Part shown: positions 23,949-31,862 of the stretch, in pieces | Layout: every line of letters begins with the position of its first letter | Position numbering within the stretch: position 1 is the stretch's first letter | DNA from: Actinobacteria bacterium OV320 | GTDB taxonomy: Bacteria; Actinomycetota; Actinomycetes; Streptomycetales; Streptomycetaceae | NCBI GenBank assembly: GCA_001298545.1 | Contig: LJCX01000031.1 | Location: 372,001 to 436,000 of the forward strand | DNA: 64,000 nt | Reading direction: 5' to 3' | The notes under the pieces: generated by a model | What the model was told of the DNA's origin: nothing | Databases searched by the model: none | Seen by the model: only the letters and a program-made list of their open reading frames with translations | Made by a program: the position numbers and the translations under genes

Positions 23949-24215
23949 CGGCGGTTCCCTTCACCGGCGCGCGCGGCTTGCGCGCGGGCGCACATGTGCT
24001 TCGGATACATCGGACACGAAGCTGCGAGCTTCGCACCCAACTACTTCGTTACCTTACCTAACTCTTGACGATTTCTTGACGCTCGGCGAGGGAAGATCGA
24101 ACATCCCTCCGTACCGGTACCCGACTCCGCGTCAAGTGGCACAAGGCCCTGCGCCTATGGTTGCTCCAGCACTCCAGGACCGCCTGCCGCTCGCGTTAGG
24201 ACAGCAAGGACAGCG
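23949..24215. other. Divergent promoter region of antiporter and acylase genes
   Basis: About 267 bp, AT-richer than its surroundings. It contains GAAGCT-GCG-AGCTTC (24018-24032) and two TTGACG hexamers (24065-24070 and 24076-24081) that could be -35 boxes for the acylase gene. No convincing -10 is visible at 17 nt. Confidence 0.4.
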
Positions 24216-26996
24216 ATGCCCCCCAACACCACCGCCACATCGGGTGACAAGCCCGGCAAGTCCGGCAGGAAGAAGGGGCGCAAAGCCCGTTTGATCGTGC
24301 TTGTGCTGGTGCTGGCCCTCATCGGAGGCATCGCCTACGGCGCCTACTGGTCCATCAGCACCGTCCGCGCGTCCTTCCCGCAGACCAAGGGTTCGATCAC
24401 ACTCGAGGGCCTGACCGGGCCCGTCGACGTGAAGCGGGACGGCTACGGCATCCCGCAGATCTACGCGGACTCCGACGAGGACCTGTTCATGGCACAGGGC
24501 TACGTCCAGGCCCAGGACCGGTTCTACGAGATGGACGTCCGCCGGCACATGACCTCCGGGCGGCTCTCGGAGATGTTCGGCAAGAGCCAGGTCGACAACG
24601 ACGAGTTCCTGCGCACCCTGGGCTGGGACCGTGTCGCCAAGGAGGAGTACGACAGCAAGCTGTCGGCCGACACGAAGAAGTACCTCCAGGCCTACGCCAA
24701 GGGGGTCAACGCCTACCTCAAGGGCAAGGACGGCGCCGACATCTCCCTGGAGTACGCGGCTCTCGGGTTCACCAACGACTACAAGCCCACCGAGTGGACC
24801 CCGGTCGACTCGGTCTCCTGGCTGAAGGCGATGGCCTGGGACCTGCGCGGCAACATGCAGGACGAGATCGACCGCGCCCTGATGACCAGCCGCCTCGGCC
24901 CGGCCCAGATCGCCGAGCTGTACCCGCAGTACCCGTACGACCGGAACCAGGCGATCGTCCAGGACGGCCAGTACGACGAGCTGACGAAGACGTTCGAGCA
25001 GAGCGACGGCCAGAGCGACTCCGACGACGGCTCCACGGACGGCACGGGTACGTCCTCGGACTCATCCTCGGGCAGTACGGAGGGCTCGGCCCTCCAGAGC
25101 CAGCTCTCGGGCCTCTACAACGTCCTGGACGACCTGCCCACGGCCGTCGGCGTGAACGGCAACGGCATCGGCTCGAACTCCTGGGTCGTCGCCGGCACGA
25201 AAACGATCACCGGTAAGCCGCTGCTGGCCAACGACCCGCACCTGTCGGCGTCGCTGCCGTCCGTCTGGTATCAGATGGGCCTGCACTGCCGCGCCGTCTC
25301 CAGCAAGTGCCAGTACGACGTCTCCGGCTACACCTTTGCGGGCATGCCCGGTGTGATCATCGGCCATAACCAGACCATCTCCTGGGGCATGACCAACTCC
25401 GGCGTCGACGTCACCGACCTCTACCTGGAGAAGCTCTCCGGGGAGGACGGCTACCAGTACGACGGCAAGGTGAAGCCGTTCGTCACGCGCGAGGAGACCA
25501 TCAAGGTCGCCGGCGGCGAGTCCAAGAAGATCGTCGTCCGGCAGACCGAGGACGGGATGCCCCTGCTGTCCGACCGTGACGACGAACTCGTCGACGTCGG
25601 CAAGAAGGCCACCGTCGACACCGCGGCGCCCGACCGCGGCGACGGCTACGGCGTCGCCCTGAAGTGGACCGCGCTGACAGCCGGCACCTCCATGGACGCC
25701 GTCTTCGACATCGACAAGGCGAAGGACTGGGACAGCTTCCGCAAGGCGGCCGAGAAATTCGACGTGCCCTCGCAGAACCTCGTCTACGCCGACACCTCGA
25801 ACCACATCGGCTACCAGCTGCCCGGAAAGATCCCCACGCGCGCGAAGAGCGTCGACGGCTCGATCCCGGCGCCGGGCTGGCTCTCCAAGTACAAGTGGAA
25901 GGGCTACATCGACTTCGATGAGCTCCCCTACGAGTACGACCCCGCCCGCGGCTACATCGTCACCGCCAACCAGGCCGTGGTCGACAAGGACAAGTACCCC
26001 TACACACTCACCACGGACTGGGGCTACGGCGCGCGCAGCCAGCGGATCACCGACCTGATCAAGGGCAAGATCAAGGGCGGCGGCAAGATCTCCACCGACG
26101 ACATGCGCCAGATGCAGCTGGACGACGACAGTGAGATCGCGAAACTGCTCGTGCCCGTGCTGAAGAAGATCAACCTGGACTCCCCGGACGTCCGTGAGGC
26201 ACAGAAACTGCTGGAGAACTGGGACTTCACCCAGGACGCCGACTCGGCCGCGGCCGCCTACTTCAACGCGGTCTGGCGCAACATCCTCAAGCTGGCCTTC
26301 GGCAACAAGCTGCCCAAGGAGTTGCGCGTCGAGGACCAGTGCCTGTGGGTCGACCCGGTCAACACCACAGGCCCGGTCGACGACACCGAGAAGGTTCGTG
26401 AGTGCGGCCAGCGCGACGCCGACCAGGCGCAGCCGGACGGCGGCGACCGCTGGTTCGAGGTCGTGCGCGACCTCATGACGAAGGCGGACAGCGACTGGTG
26501 GACGACGCCCGCCTCGGGCACCCGTCCCGGCGCCGACCACGACCGCGACAAGCTGTTCGCGCGAGCCATGATCGACGCCCGCTGGGAGCTGACCGCCAAG
26601 CTCGGCAAGGACATCGACACCTGGAGCTGGGGCCGGCTGCACCGCCTGTTCCTGAAGAACCAGACCCTGGGCACGAGCGGCCCCGGTTTCCTCCAGTACA
26701 TCCTCAACCGCGGCCCGTGGAAGCTCGGCGGCGGCGAGGCGACGGTCAACGCGACCGGCTGGAACGCGGCCGGCGGCTACGGCGTCGTCTGGGTGCCGTC
26801 GATGCGGATGGTGGTCAACCTCGACGACCTCGACAAGTCGAAGTGGATCAACCTCACCGGAGCCTCGGGACACGCGTTCAGCGCGCACTACACCGATCAG
26901 ACGAGCAAGTGGGCCAACGGTGAACTGCTCGACTGGTCCTTCTCGAAGAAGGCGGTCGACGACAGCACCAGCGACACCCTGGTGCTCAAACCCTGA
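24216..26996 (+). CDS. Penicillin acylase family protein (Ntn hydrolase)
   Basis: A 926-residue membrane-anchored Ntn hydrolase. A basic N-terminus and one transmembrane helix (ARLIVLVLVLALIGGIAYGA, about 25-45) are followed by the alpha chain, with VDVKRDGYGIPQIYADSDED and LFMAQGYVQAQDRFYEMDVR typical of the family. The precursor is cut before the catalytic Ser in GNGIGSNSWVVAG to expose the beta chain. DPHLSASLPSVWYQMGLHCR and GVIIGHNQTISWGMTNSGVD complete the site. A Ser/Asp/Gly-rich spacer peptide (about 265-290) is probably excised. Such acylases hydrolyse amides such as beta-lactams, cyclic lipopeptides or acyl-homoserine lactones at the cell surface; the substrate is not predictable. 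ATG at 24216 follows AAGGA. Confidence 0.92.
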   Translation: MPPNTTATSGDKPGKSGRKKGRKARLIVLVLVLALIGGIAYGAYWSISTVRASFPQTKGSITLEGLTGPVDVKRDGYGIPQIYADSDEDLFMAQGYVQAQDRFYEMDVRRHMTSGRLSEMFGKSQVDNDEFLRTLGWDRVAKEEYDSKLSADTKKYLQAYAKGVNAYLKGKDGADISLEYAALGFTNDYKPTEWTPVDSVSWLKAMAWDLRGNMQDEIDRALMTSRLGPAQIAELYPQYPYDRNQAIVQDGQYDELTKTFEQSDGQSDSDDGSTDGTGTSSDSSSGSTEGSALQSQLSGLYNVLDDLPTAVGVNGNGIGSNSWVVAGTKTITGKPLLANDPHLSASLPSVWYQMGLHCRAVSSKCQYDVSGYTFAGMPGVIIGHNQTISWGMTNSGVDVTDLYLEKLSGEDGYQYDGKVKPFVTREETIKVAGGESKKIVVRQTEDGMPLLSDRDDELVDVGKKATVDTAAPDRGDGYGVALKWTALTAGTSMDAVFDIDKAKDWDSFRKAAEKFDVPSQNLVYADTSNHIGYQLPGKIPTRAKSVDGSIPAPGWLSKYKWKGYIDFDELPYEYDPARGYIVTANQAVVDKDKYPYTLTTDWGYGARSQRITDLIKGKIKGGGKISTDDMRQMQLDDDSEIAKLLVPVLKKINLDSPDVREAQKLLENWDFTQDADSAAAAYFNAVWRNILKLAFGNKLPKELRVEDQCLWVDPVNTTGPVDDTEKVRECGQRDADQAQPDGGDRWFEVVRDLMTKADSDWWTTPASGTRPGADHDRDKLFARAMIDARWELTAKLGKDIDTWSWGRLHRLFLKNQTLGTSGPGFLQYILNRGPWKLGGGEATVNATGWNAAGGYGVVWVPSMRMVVNLDDLDKSKWINLTGASGHAFSAHYTDQTSKWANGELLDWSFSKKAVDDSTSDTLVLKP

Positions 26997-27008
26997 GCTG
27001 TCGACCGT

Positions 27009-27050
27009 CCGGAAGGGGCCCTCCACGCGCGCGTGGAGGGCCCCTTCCGG
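27009..27050. terminator. Bidirectional terminator, 42-nt perfect palindrome
   Basis: Positions 27009-27050 are a perfect 21-bp inverted repeat centred at 27029.5, between the converging acylase and cyclo-ligase genes (12 nt after one stop and 16 nt after the other). Confidence 0.9.
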
Positions 27051-27066
27051 CATGAGGGCACGGTGG

Positions 27067-27681
27067 TCAGGCGAAGCGTCGTGTCCCCGAGGGCGTCACC
27101 ACCGCGTGCACCGGCCGGTCGTGCGCCTCCCCGGGGACGTGCTCGACGACCTCGGCGTCGTACAGGAGCACCACCAGCGCGGGGTGGGCCCCGGAGGCCG
27201 CCAGCCGCGCCAGTACGCGGTCGTACGATCCTCCGCCGCGCCCCAGGCGCGTTCCGCGCGCGTCGACCGCCAGTCCGGGCAGCAGCACCACGTCGGCGGC
27301 CGTCACGGCGTCCGGGCCGAGGCGCTCGCCGGCCGGCTCCAGGAGGGCCATCTTCCCGCCGTGCAGGACGCGTGCGAGAGAGCCTTCGCCGGTGAAGGCG
27401 CCCCAGTCCAGGTCGTTGTCGGGCAGCAGCGCGGGGAGCAGCACCCGCACGCCCCGCGCGCGCAGCGCGTCCAGCAGTGCCAGGGTGCCCGGCTCGGTAC
27501 CCACGGAGACGTACGCCGCGACCGTGCGCGCGTGCGTCAACTCGGGCAGCTCCAGGGCCCGCTCGGCCAGGGCGACGGACGCCGCGCGCACGTCATCGGG
27601 CGTCAACCTGTTTCTCACGGCGAGGAACCCTCGCCGCAACGTACGTTTGTCAGACTCTGGTCCGCCTTCGAGGTGGCTCAT
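27067..27681 (-). CDS. 5-formyltetrahydrofolate cyclo-ligase
   Basis: A 204-residue enzyme that converts 5-formyl-THF to 5,10-methenyl-THF with ATP. ESDKRTLRRGFLAVRNRLTP binds ATP phosphates, and LLPGLAVDARGTRLGRGGGS, YDRVLARL is the folate and ATP signature. The ATG at 27681 has GGGAG 7 nt upstream, better than the in-frame GTG at 27705. It is divergent from galU. The folate role fits its neighbour-independent housekeeping position. Confidence 0.92.
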   Translation of the reverse strand: MSHLEGGPESDKRTLRRGFLAVRNRLTPDDVRAASVALAERALELPELTHARTVAAYVSVGTEPGTLALLDALRARGVRVLLPALLPDNDLDWGAFTGEGSLARVLHGGKMALLEPAGERLGPDAVTAADVVLLPGLAVDARGTRLGRGGGSYDRVLARLAASGAHPALVVLLYDAEVVEHVPGEAHDRPVHAVVTPSGTRRFA

Positions 27682-27772
27682 ATGTCGCTCCCGCACTTGT
27701 CCCACACCGCTCCAATGCGTTCATATGATCATCAATTAACCGGAGCCACAGATCCCTCTCAAAGTCACCGGA

Positions 27773-27778
27773 TAAGGT
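27773..27778 (+). promoter_or_regulatory. -10 box for leaderless galU transcript
   Basis: TAAGGT ends 7 nt before the ATG at 27786, without a ribosome site. Confidence 0.5.
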
Positions 27779-27785
27779 TGCCGAC

Positions 27786-28688
27786 ATGACGCAGTCGCAC
27801 CCCAGGATCAGCAAGGCTGTCATCCCCGCAGCCGGCCTCGGTACCCGGTTCCTGCCGGCGACCAAGGCCACTCCCAAGGAGATGCTGCCGGTCGTGGACA
27901 AGCCGGCTATCCAGTACGTGGTCGAGGAAGCCGTCTCCGCCGGCCTCGACGACGTCCTCATGGTCACAGGCCGCAACAAGCGCCCGCTCGAGGACCACTT
28001 CGACCGCAACTACGAACTCGAGTCGGCCCTGCAGAAGAAGGGCGATGCCGCCCGGCTCGCCAAGGTCCAGCAGTCCAGCGACCTGGCGACCATGCACTAC
28101 GTGCGCCAGGGCGACCCCAAGGGCCTCGGACACGCCGTCCTGTGCGCGGCCCCGCATGTAGGGCAGGAGCCTTTCGCCGTCCTCCTGGGCGACGACCTGA
28201 TCGACCCCCGCGACCCGCTGCTCCAGCGGATGATCGAGGTGCAGGAGCGGCACGGCGGCAGCGTCGTCGCGCTCATGGAGGTCGCCCCCGAGCAGATCCA
28301 CCTCTACGGCTGCGCGGCCGTGGAGGCCACCGTGGACAGCGACGTCGTCAAGGTGATCGGCCTCGTCGAGAAGCCGGACCCGGCGGACGCCCCGTCGAAC
28401 TACGCGATCATCGGACGCTACGTCCTCGACCCGAGCGTGTTCGGCATACTCCGGCAGACCGAGCCCGGTCGCGGCGGCGAGATCCAGCTCACCGACGCCC
28501 TCCAGCAGCTCGCGCAGGACGAGAAGGTCGGCGGGCCCGTCCACGGCGTCGTCTTCAAGGGCCGCCGCTATGACACCGGCGACCGCGGCGACTACCTGCG
28601 TGCCATTGTCAGACTCGCGTGCGAACGTGAGGATCTGGGTCCGGACTTCCGGTCCTGGCTTCGCAGTTACGTCACCGAGGAGATGTAG
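27786..28688 (+). CDS. galU: UTP-glucose-1-phosphate uridylyltransferase
   Basis: A 300-residue nucleotidyltransferase making UDP-glucose. KAVIPAAGLGTRFLPATKAT, PKEMLPVVDKPAIQYVVEEA is the nucleotide-binding N-terminus, and KGLGHAVLCAAPHVG, LLGDDLIDPRD and VEKPDPADAPSNYAIIGRYV are the substrate motifs. UDP-glucose feeds cell-wall polymers, trehalose and glycogen-related routes. The ATG at 27786 is probably leaderless. It heads the galU-glp-moaC-mog-rimJ-sepX string, a gene order conserved in Actinobacteria. Confidence 0.95.
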   Translation: MTQSHPRISKAVIPAAGLGTRFLPATKATPKEMLPVVDKPAIQYVVEEAVSAGLDDVLMVTGRNKRPLEDHFDRNYELESALQKKGDAARLAKVQQSSDLATMHYVRQGDPKGLGHAVLCAAPHVGQEPFAVLLGDDLIDPRDPLLQRMIEVQERHGGSVVALMEVAPEQIHLYGCAAVEATVDSDVVKVIGLVEKPDPADAPSNYAIIGRYVLDPSVFGILRQTEPGRGGEIQLTDALQQLAQDEKVGGPVHGVVFKGRRYDTGDRGDYLRAIVRLACEREDLGPDFRSWLRSYVTEEM

Positions 28689-28693
28689 CCACT

Positions 28694-30019
28694 TTGAGCA
28701 CCGCCGCGCACCGCCCCACCGGCCGGGACCAGCTCTGGTCGGTGGACGAACACCTGGAGGACATCCTCGCCACCGTCCGCCCCCTGGAACCCATCGAGCT
28801 GCAACTGCCCGACGCCCAGGGCTGCGTCCTGGTCGACGACGTCATGGTGCCGGTCTCACTGCCGCCCTTCGACAACAGCTCCATGGACGGGTACGCGGTG
28901 CGGGTCGCGGATGTCGCGGGCGCGAGCGAGGAGTTCCCGGCGGCCCTCGACGTCGTCGGGGACATTGCGGCGGGACAGGCGGCCGACCTGCTGTACGTGG
29001 GACCCGGCCAGGCCGCCCGGATCATGACCGGCGCCCCGCTCCCGGCGGGCGCCGAGGCCGTCGTCCCCGTGGAGTGGACCGACGGCGGACTCGGCGAGGG
29101 CCCGGTCAGCGGGATGCGTGCCCGCAGCCTCGCCCCCGAGCAGGCCTCGGGGCACGTGCGCGTGTACCGGCCCGCCGAAGCACGCGCGCACGTACGCGCG
29201 AAGGGCAGCGACGTGAAGGCGGGCGACCGCGCCCTCGACGCCGGAACCGTCCTCGGACCGCCCCAGATCGCCCTGCTCGCCGCCATCGGCCGGGGCACCG
29301 TACGCGTGCGCCCGCGCCCGCGCGTGGTCGTGATGTCCACCGGCAGCGAACTCGTCCAGCCCGGCGAGGAGCTGGGCAGCGGCCAGATCTACGACTCCAA
29401 CAGCTTCGCCCTCACCGCGGCCGCCCGGGACGCCGGCGCCATCGCCTACCGGGTCGGCGCGGTCGCCGACGACGCCGAGACGCTCCGCTCCACCATCGAG
29501 GACCAGCTCGTCCGCGCCGACCTCGTCGTCACCACCGGAGGGGTGAGCGTCGGGGCGTACGACGTCGTCAAGGAGGCCCTCGAGCACGTCGGCGACGAGG
29601 ACGAGGCGGGCAGCGGTGTCGAGTTCCGCAAGCTCGCCATGCAGCCCGGCAAGCCCCAGGGCTTCGGCTCCATCGGCCCCGACCACATCCCCCTGCTGGC
29701 CCTGCCGGGCAACCCGGTGTCGTCGTACGTCTCGTTCGAGCTGTTCGTGCGCCCCGCCATCCGCACCCTCATGGGCCTCGAGGACGTCCACCGGCCCATC
29801 ACGCGCGCGAAGCTGATCGCCGACAAGGCGCTGACCTCGCCGAAGGGCCGCAGACAGTTCCTGCGCGCCACCTACGACGACGGCACCGTCCGCCCCGTCG
29901 GGGGCGCCGGCTCCCACCTGGTCGCGGCCCTCGCGCACGCCGACTCGCTGATCGTCGTCCCCGAGGACGTGGAGTCCGTCGAGCCCGGTGCCGACGTCGA
30001 GGTGGTCCTCCTCGGCTGA
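28694..30019 (+). CDS. glp: MoeA-family molybdopterin molybdenumtransferase / Glp (gephyrin-like)
   Basis: A 441-residue MoeA-type protein. LPPFDNSSMDGYAVRVADV, ARIMTGAPLPAGAEAVVPVE, VVVMSTGSELVQPGEELGSG, VVTTGGVSVGAYDVVKEALE and LALPGNPVSSYVSFELFVRP are the family motifs. The canonical role is insertion of molybdate into adenylylated molybdopterin. In Corynebacterium the paralogue at the galU-rimJ-glpR locus, Glp, instead binds FtsZ and the receptor GlpR in the divisome. The same neighbours are present here, including sepX, which I take to be the GlpR counterpart, so a divisome role is plausible. moaC and mog directly downstream also support a cofactor role. Start TTG at 28694 behind GAGGAG. 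Confidence 0.88.
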   Translation: MSTAAHRPTGRDQLWSVDEHLEDILATVRPLEPIELQLPDAQGCVLVDDVMVPVSLPPFDNSSMDGYAVRVADVAGASEEFPAALDVVGDIAAGQAADLLYVGPGQAARIMTGAPLPAGAEAVVPVEWTDGGLGEGPVSGMRARSLAPEQASGHVRVYRPAEARAHVRAKGSDVKAGDRALDAGTVLGPPQIALLAAIGRGTVRVRPRPRVVVMSTGSELVQPGEELGSGQIYDSNSFALTAAARDAGAIAYRVGAVADDAETLRSTIEDQLVRADLVVTTGGVSVGAYDVVKEALEHVGDEDEAGSGVEFRKLAMQPGKPQGFGSIGPDHIPLLALPGNPVSSYVSFELFVRPAIRTLMGLEDVHRPITRAKLIADKALTSPKGRRQFLRATYDDGTVRPVGGAGSHLVAALAHADSLIVVPEDVESVEPGADVEVVLLG

Positions 30020-30082
30020 GTGGTCCTGGTTGGGGGTACCGTGTCGCGCACAACAGGCCCGGACCGGGAGCGCCACACCACC

Positions 30083-30562
30083 ATGAGTACGCAGGACCGA
30101 CTGACGCACATCGACGACGTGGGCGCTGCCCGCATGGTCGACGTTTCCGGCAAGGACGTCACCGCGCGCACCGCGCGTGCCAGCGGGCGGGTCCTCGTCT
30201 CGCCCCGTGTGGTCGAGCTGCTGCGCGGCGAGGGGGTACCCAAGGGGGACGCGCTGGCCACCGCGCGGATCGCGGGCATCATGGGCGCCAAACGCACCCC
30301 GGACCTGATCCCGCTGTGCCACCCCTTGGCCGTCTCCGGTGTGAAACTGGATGTGTCGGTCGCGGACGACGCCGTGGAGATCACCGCCACGGTGAAGACG
30401 ACGGACCGCACGGGCGTCGAGATGGAGGCGCTCACCGCGGTCTCCGTCGCCGCGCTCACCGTGATCGACATGGTGAAGGCGGTCGACAAGGGAGCGGTCA
30501 TCACGGACGTGCGCGTGGAGGAGAAGACGGGCGGCAAGTCGGGCGACTGGAGCCGGGCATGA
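30083..30562 (+). CDS. moaC: Cyclic pyranopterin monophosphate synthase
   Basis: A 159-residue MoaC. LTHIDDVGAARMVDVSGKDV opens the protein, and the active-site segments PDLIPLCHPLAVSGVKLDV, TVKTTDRTGVEMEALTAVSV and DMVKAVDKGAVI contain the conserved His, Lys and Asp residues. With MoaA it converts the GTP-derived intermediate to cyclic pyranopterin monophosphate in molybdenum cofactor synthesis. The ATG at 30083 gives the normal family start. Its stop overlaps the mog start (ATGA). Confidence 0.94.
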   Translation: MSTQDRLTHIDDVGAARMVDVSGKDVTARTARASGRVLVSPRVVELLRGEGVPKGDALATARIAGIMGAKRTPDLIPLCHPLAVSGVKLDVSVADDAVEITATVKTTDRTGVEMEALTAVSVAALTVIDMVKAVDKGAVITDVRVEEKTGGKSGDWSRA

Positions 30563-31095
30563 CACGCGACACGTCGGCCGGTGGCGCGCTGCTCGCTCCG
30601 TACAGCGCACTGGTCGTGACCGCCTCCAACCGGGCCGCCGCCGGCGTCTACGAGGACAGGGGCGGCCCGCTGATCGCCGAGGGCCTGCGCGGCTTCGGCT
30701 TCGCCGTCGACGGGCCGCAGGTGGTCCCCGACGGGGACCCGGTGGAGGCGGCGCTGCGGGCCGCCGTCGAGGCCGGGTACGACGCCGTCGTCACCACCGG
30801 CGGCACCGGCATCTCGCCCACCGACCGCACCCCGGAGGCCACCCGCGCGGTGATCGACCACGAGGTGCCGGGCATCGCCGAGGCCATCCGGGCCTACGGC
30901 CGGGAGAAGGTGCCCACCGCGGCGCTCTCCCGGGGCCTGGCCGGTATGGCGGGCGGCACGTTGATCGTCAACCTGCCGGGCTCCACCGGCGGGGTGAAGG
31001 ACGGGCTGGCCGTCCTGGAGCCCCTGCTGATCCACGCCGTCGACCAGATCCGTGGCGGCGACCACCCCAGACCGAGCCGCGGGGGTACGAGCTGA
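30559..31095 (+). CDS. mog: MogA/MoaB-type molybdopterin adenylyltransferase
   Basis: A 178-residue MogA/MoaB protein. ALVVTASNRAAAGVYEDRGG, DAVVTTGGTGISPTDRTPEA and GGTLIVNLPGSTGGVKDGLA are the molybdopterin-binding motifs. It activates molybdopterin by adenylylation before metal insertion by MoeA. The ATG at 30559 overlaps the moaC stop, so the two are translationally coupled. Together with moaC and the moeA/glp gene it forms a cofactor block inserted between glp and the rimJ-like gene. Confidence 0.92.
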   Translation: MTRDTSAGGALLAPYSALVVTASNRAAAGVYEDRGGPLIAEGLRGFGFAVDGPQVVPDGDPVEAALRAAVEAGYDAVVTTGGTGISPTDRTPEATRAVIDHEVPGIAEAIRAYGREKVPTAALSRGLAGMAGGTLIVNLPGSTGGVKDGLAVLEPLLIHAVDQIRGGDHPRPSRGGTS

Positions 31096-31718
31096 ACACC
31101 TCATCCTGGCCCGTCGAACTGGTGGAGGGCGACATCGTCCTGCGGCCCATAAAGCTGCGCGACCAGCGGGCCTGGCGCGAGGTCAACCGGCGCAACCGGG
31201 ACTGGCTGCGCCCCTGGGAGGCGACCATCCCGCCGCCCGCGCCCAGCGGGCCGATCGCACACCGGCCGACCTACCGCCAGATGGTCCGGCATCTGCGGTC
31301 CGAGGCGAACGCGGGCCGGATGCTGCCGTTCGTGATCGAGTACCAGGGGCGGCTCGTCGGGCAGTTGACGGTCGCGGGGATCACCTGGGGGTCGATGTGC
31401 TCCGGGCACGTCGGCTACTGGGTGGACGAGTCGGTGGCCGGTCGCGGTGTGATGCCGACGGCCGTGGCGCTCATCGTGGACCACTGTTTCCGCACCGTCG
31501 GACTGCACCGCATCGAGGTCTGCATTCGGCCCGAGAACGGGCCGAGCCGCCGGGTCGTGGAAAAACTCGGATTCCGTGAGGAAGGACTGCGGCCGCGCTA
31601 TCTCCACATCGACGGCGCCTGGCGTGACCACCTCGTCTTCGCGCTCACGGCGGAGGAGGTCCCGGAGGGACTGCTGAACCGGTGGCGACGCACACGCTCG
31701 CAGAAGGCGTCCAATTGA
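31092..31718 (+). CDS. rimJ: RimJ/RimL-type GNAT N-acetyltransferase
   Basis: A GNAT of about 208 residues. VLRPIKLRDQRAWREVNRRN starts the domain, GYWVDESVAGRGVMPTAVAL is the acetyl-CoA loop, and GLHRIEVCIRPENGPSRRVV, EKLGFREEGLRPRYLHIDGA is the RimJ/RimL C-terminal signature; these acetylate protein N-termini. The first standard start is GTG at 31122, with no ribosome site. A CTG at 31092 overlaps the mog TGA (CTGA), is preceded by GGGGGT and restores the expected N-terminus LNTSSWPVELVEGDIVLRP, so it is used here with caution. Its place between glp and sepX matches the corynebacterial locus. Confidence 0.87.
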   Translation: MNTSSWPVELVEGDIVLRPIKLRDQRAWREVNRRNRDWLRPWEATIPPPAPSGPIAHRPTYRQMVRHLRSEANAGRMLPFVIEYQGRLVGQLTVAGITWGSMCSGHVGYWVDESVAGRGVMPTAVALIVDHCFRTVGLHRIEVCIRPENGPSRRVVEKLGFREEGLRPRYLHIDGAWRDHLVFALTAEEVPEGLLNRWRRTRSQKASN

Positions 31719-31849
31719 ATTAGCCGATTAGCCGAATGAATGTTCGAAAATGATCGGTTGATCGCACCGGTCGCAAAAAAAGTTCGAAATATCAGCCAGA
31801 TCGTGCGACACACCGGCCCAATTGGCGGATGGCCTCACGTAAACCCCTC

Positions 31850-31855
31850 TACCGT
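31850..31855 (+). promoter_or_regulatory. -10 box for leaderless sepX transcript
   Basis: TACCGT ends 7 nt before the GTG at 31863. The 144-bp spacer upstream is the most AT-rich part of the locus and lets sepX be expressed apart from the upstream genes. Confidence 0.5.
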
Positions 31856-31862
31856 GTGAGGC

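Noticed and set aside
24065..24104. Classical sigma-70 promoter for the penicillin acylase gene
   Set aside because: Two TTGACG hexamers are present but no acceptable -10 box lies 17-18 nt downstream of either.
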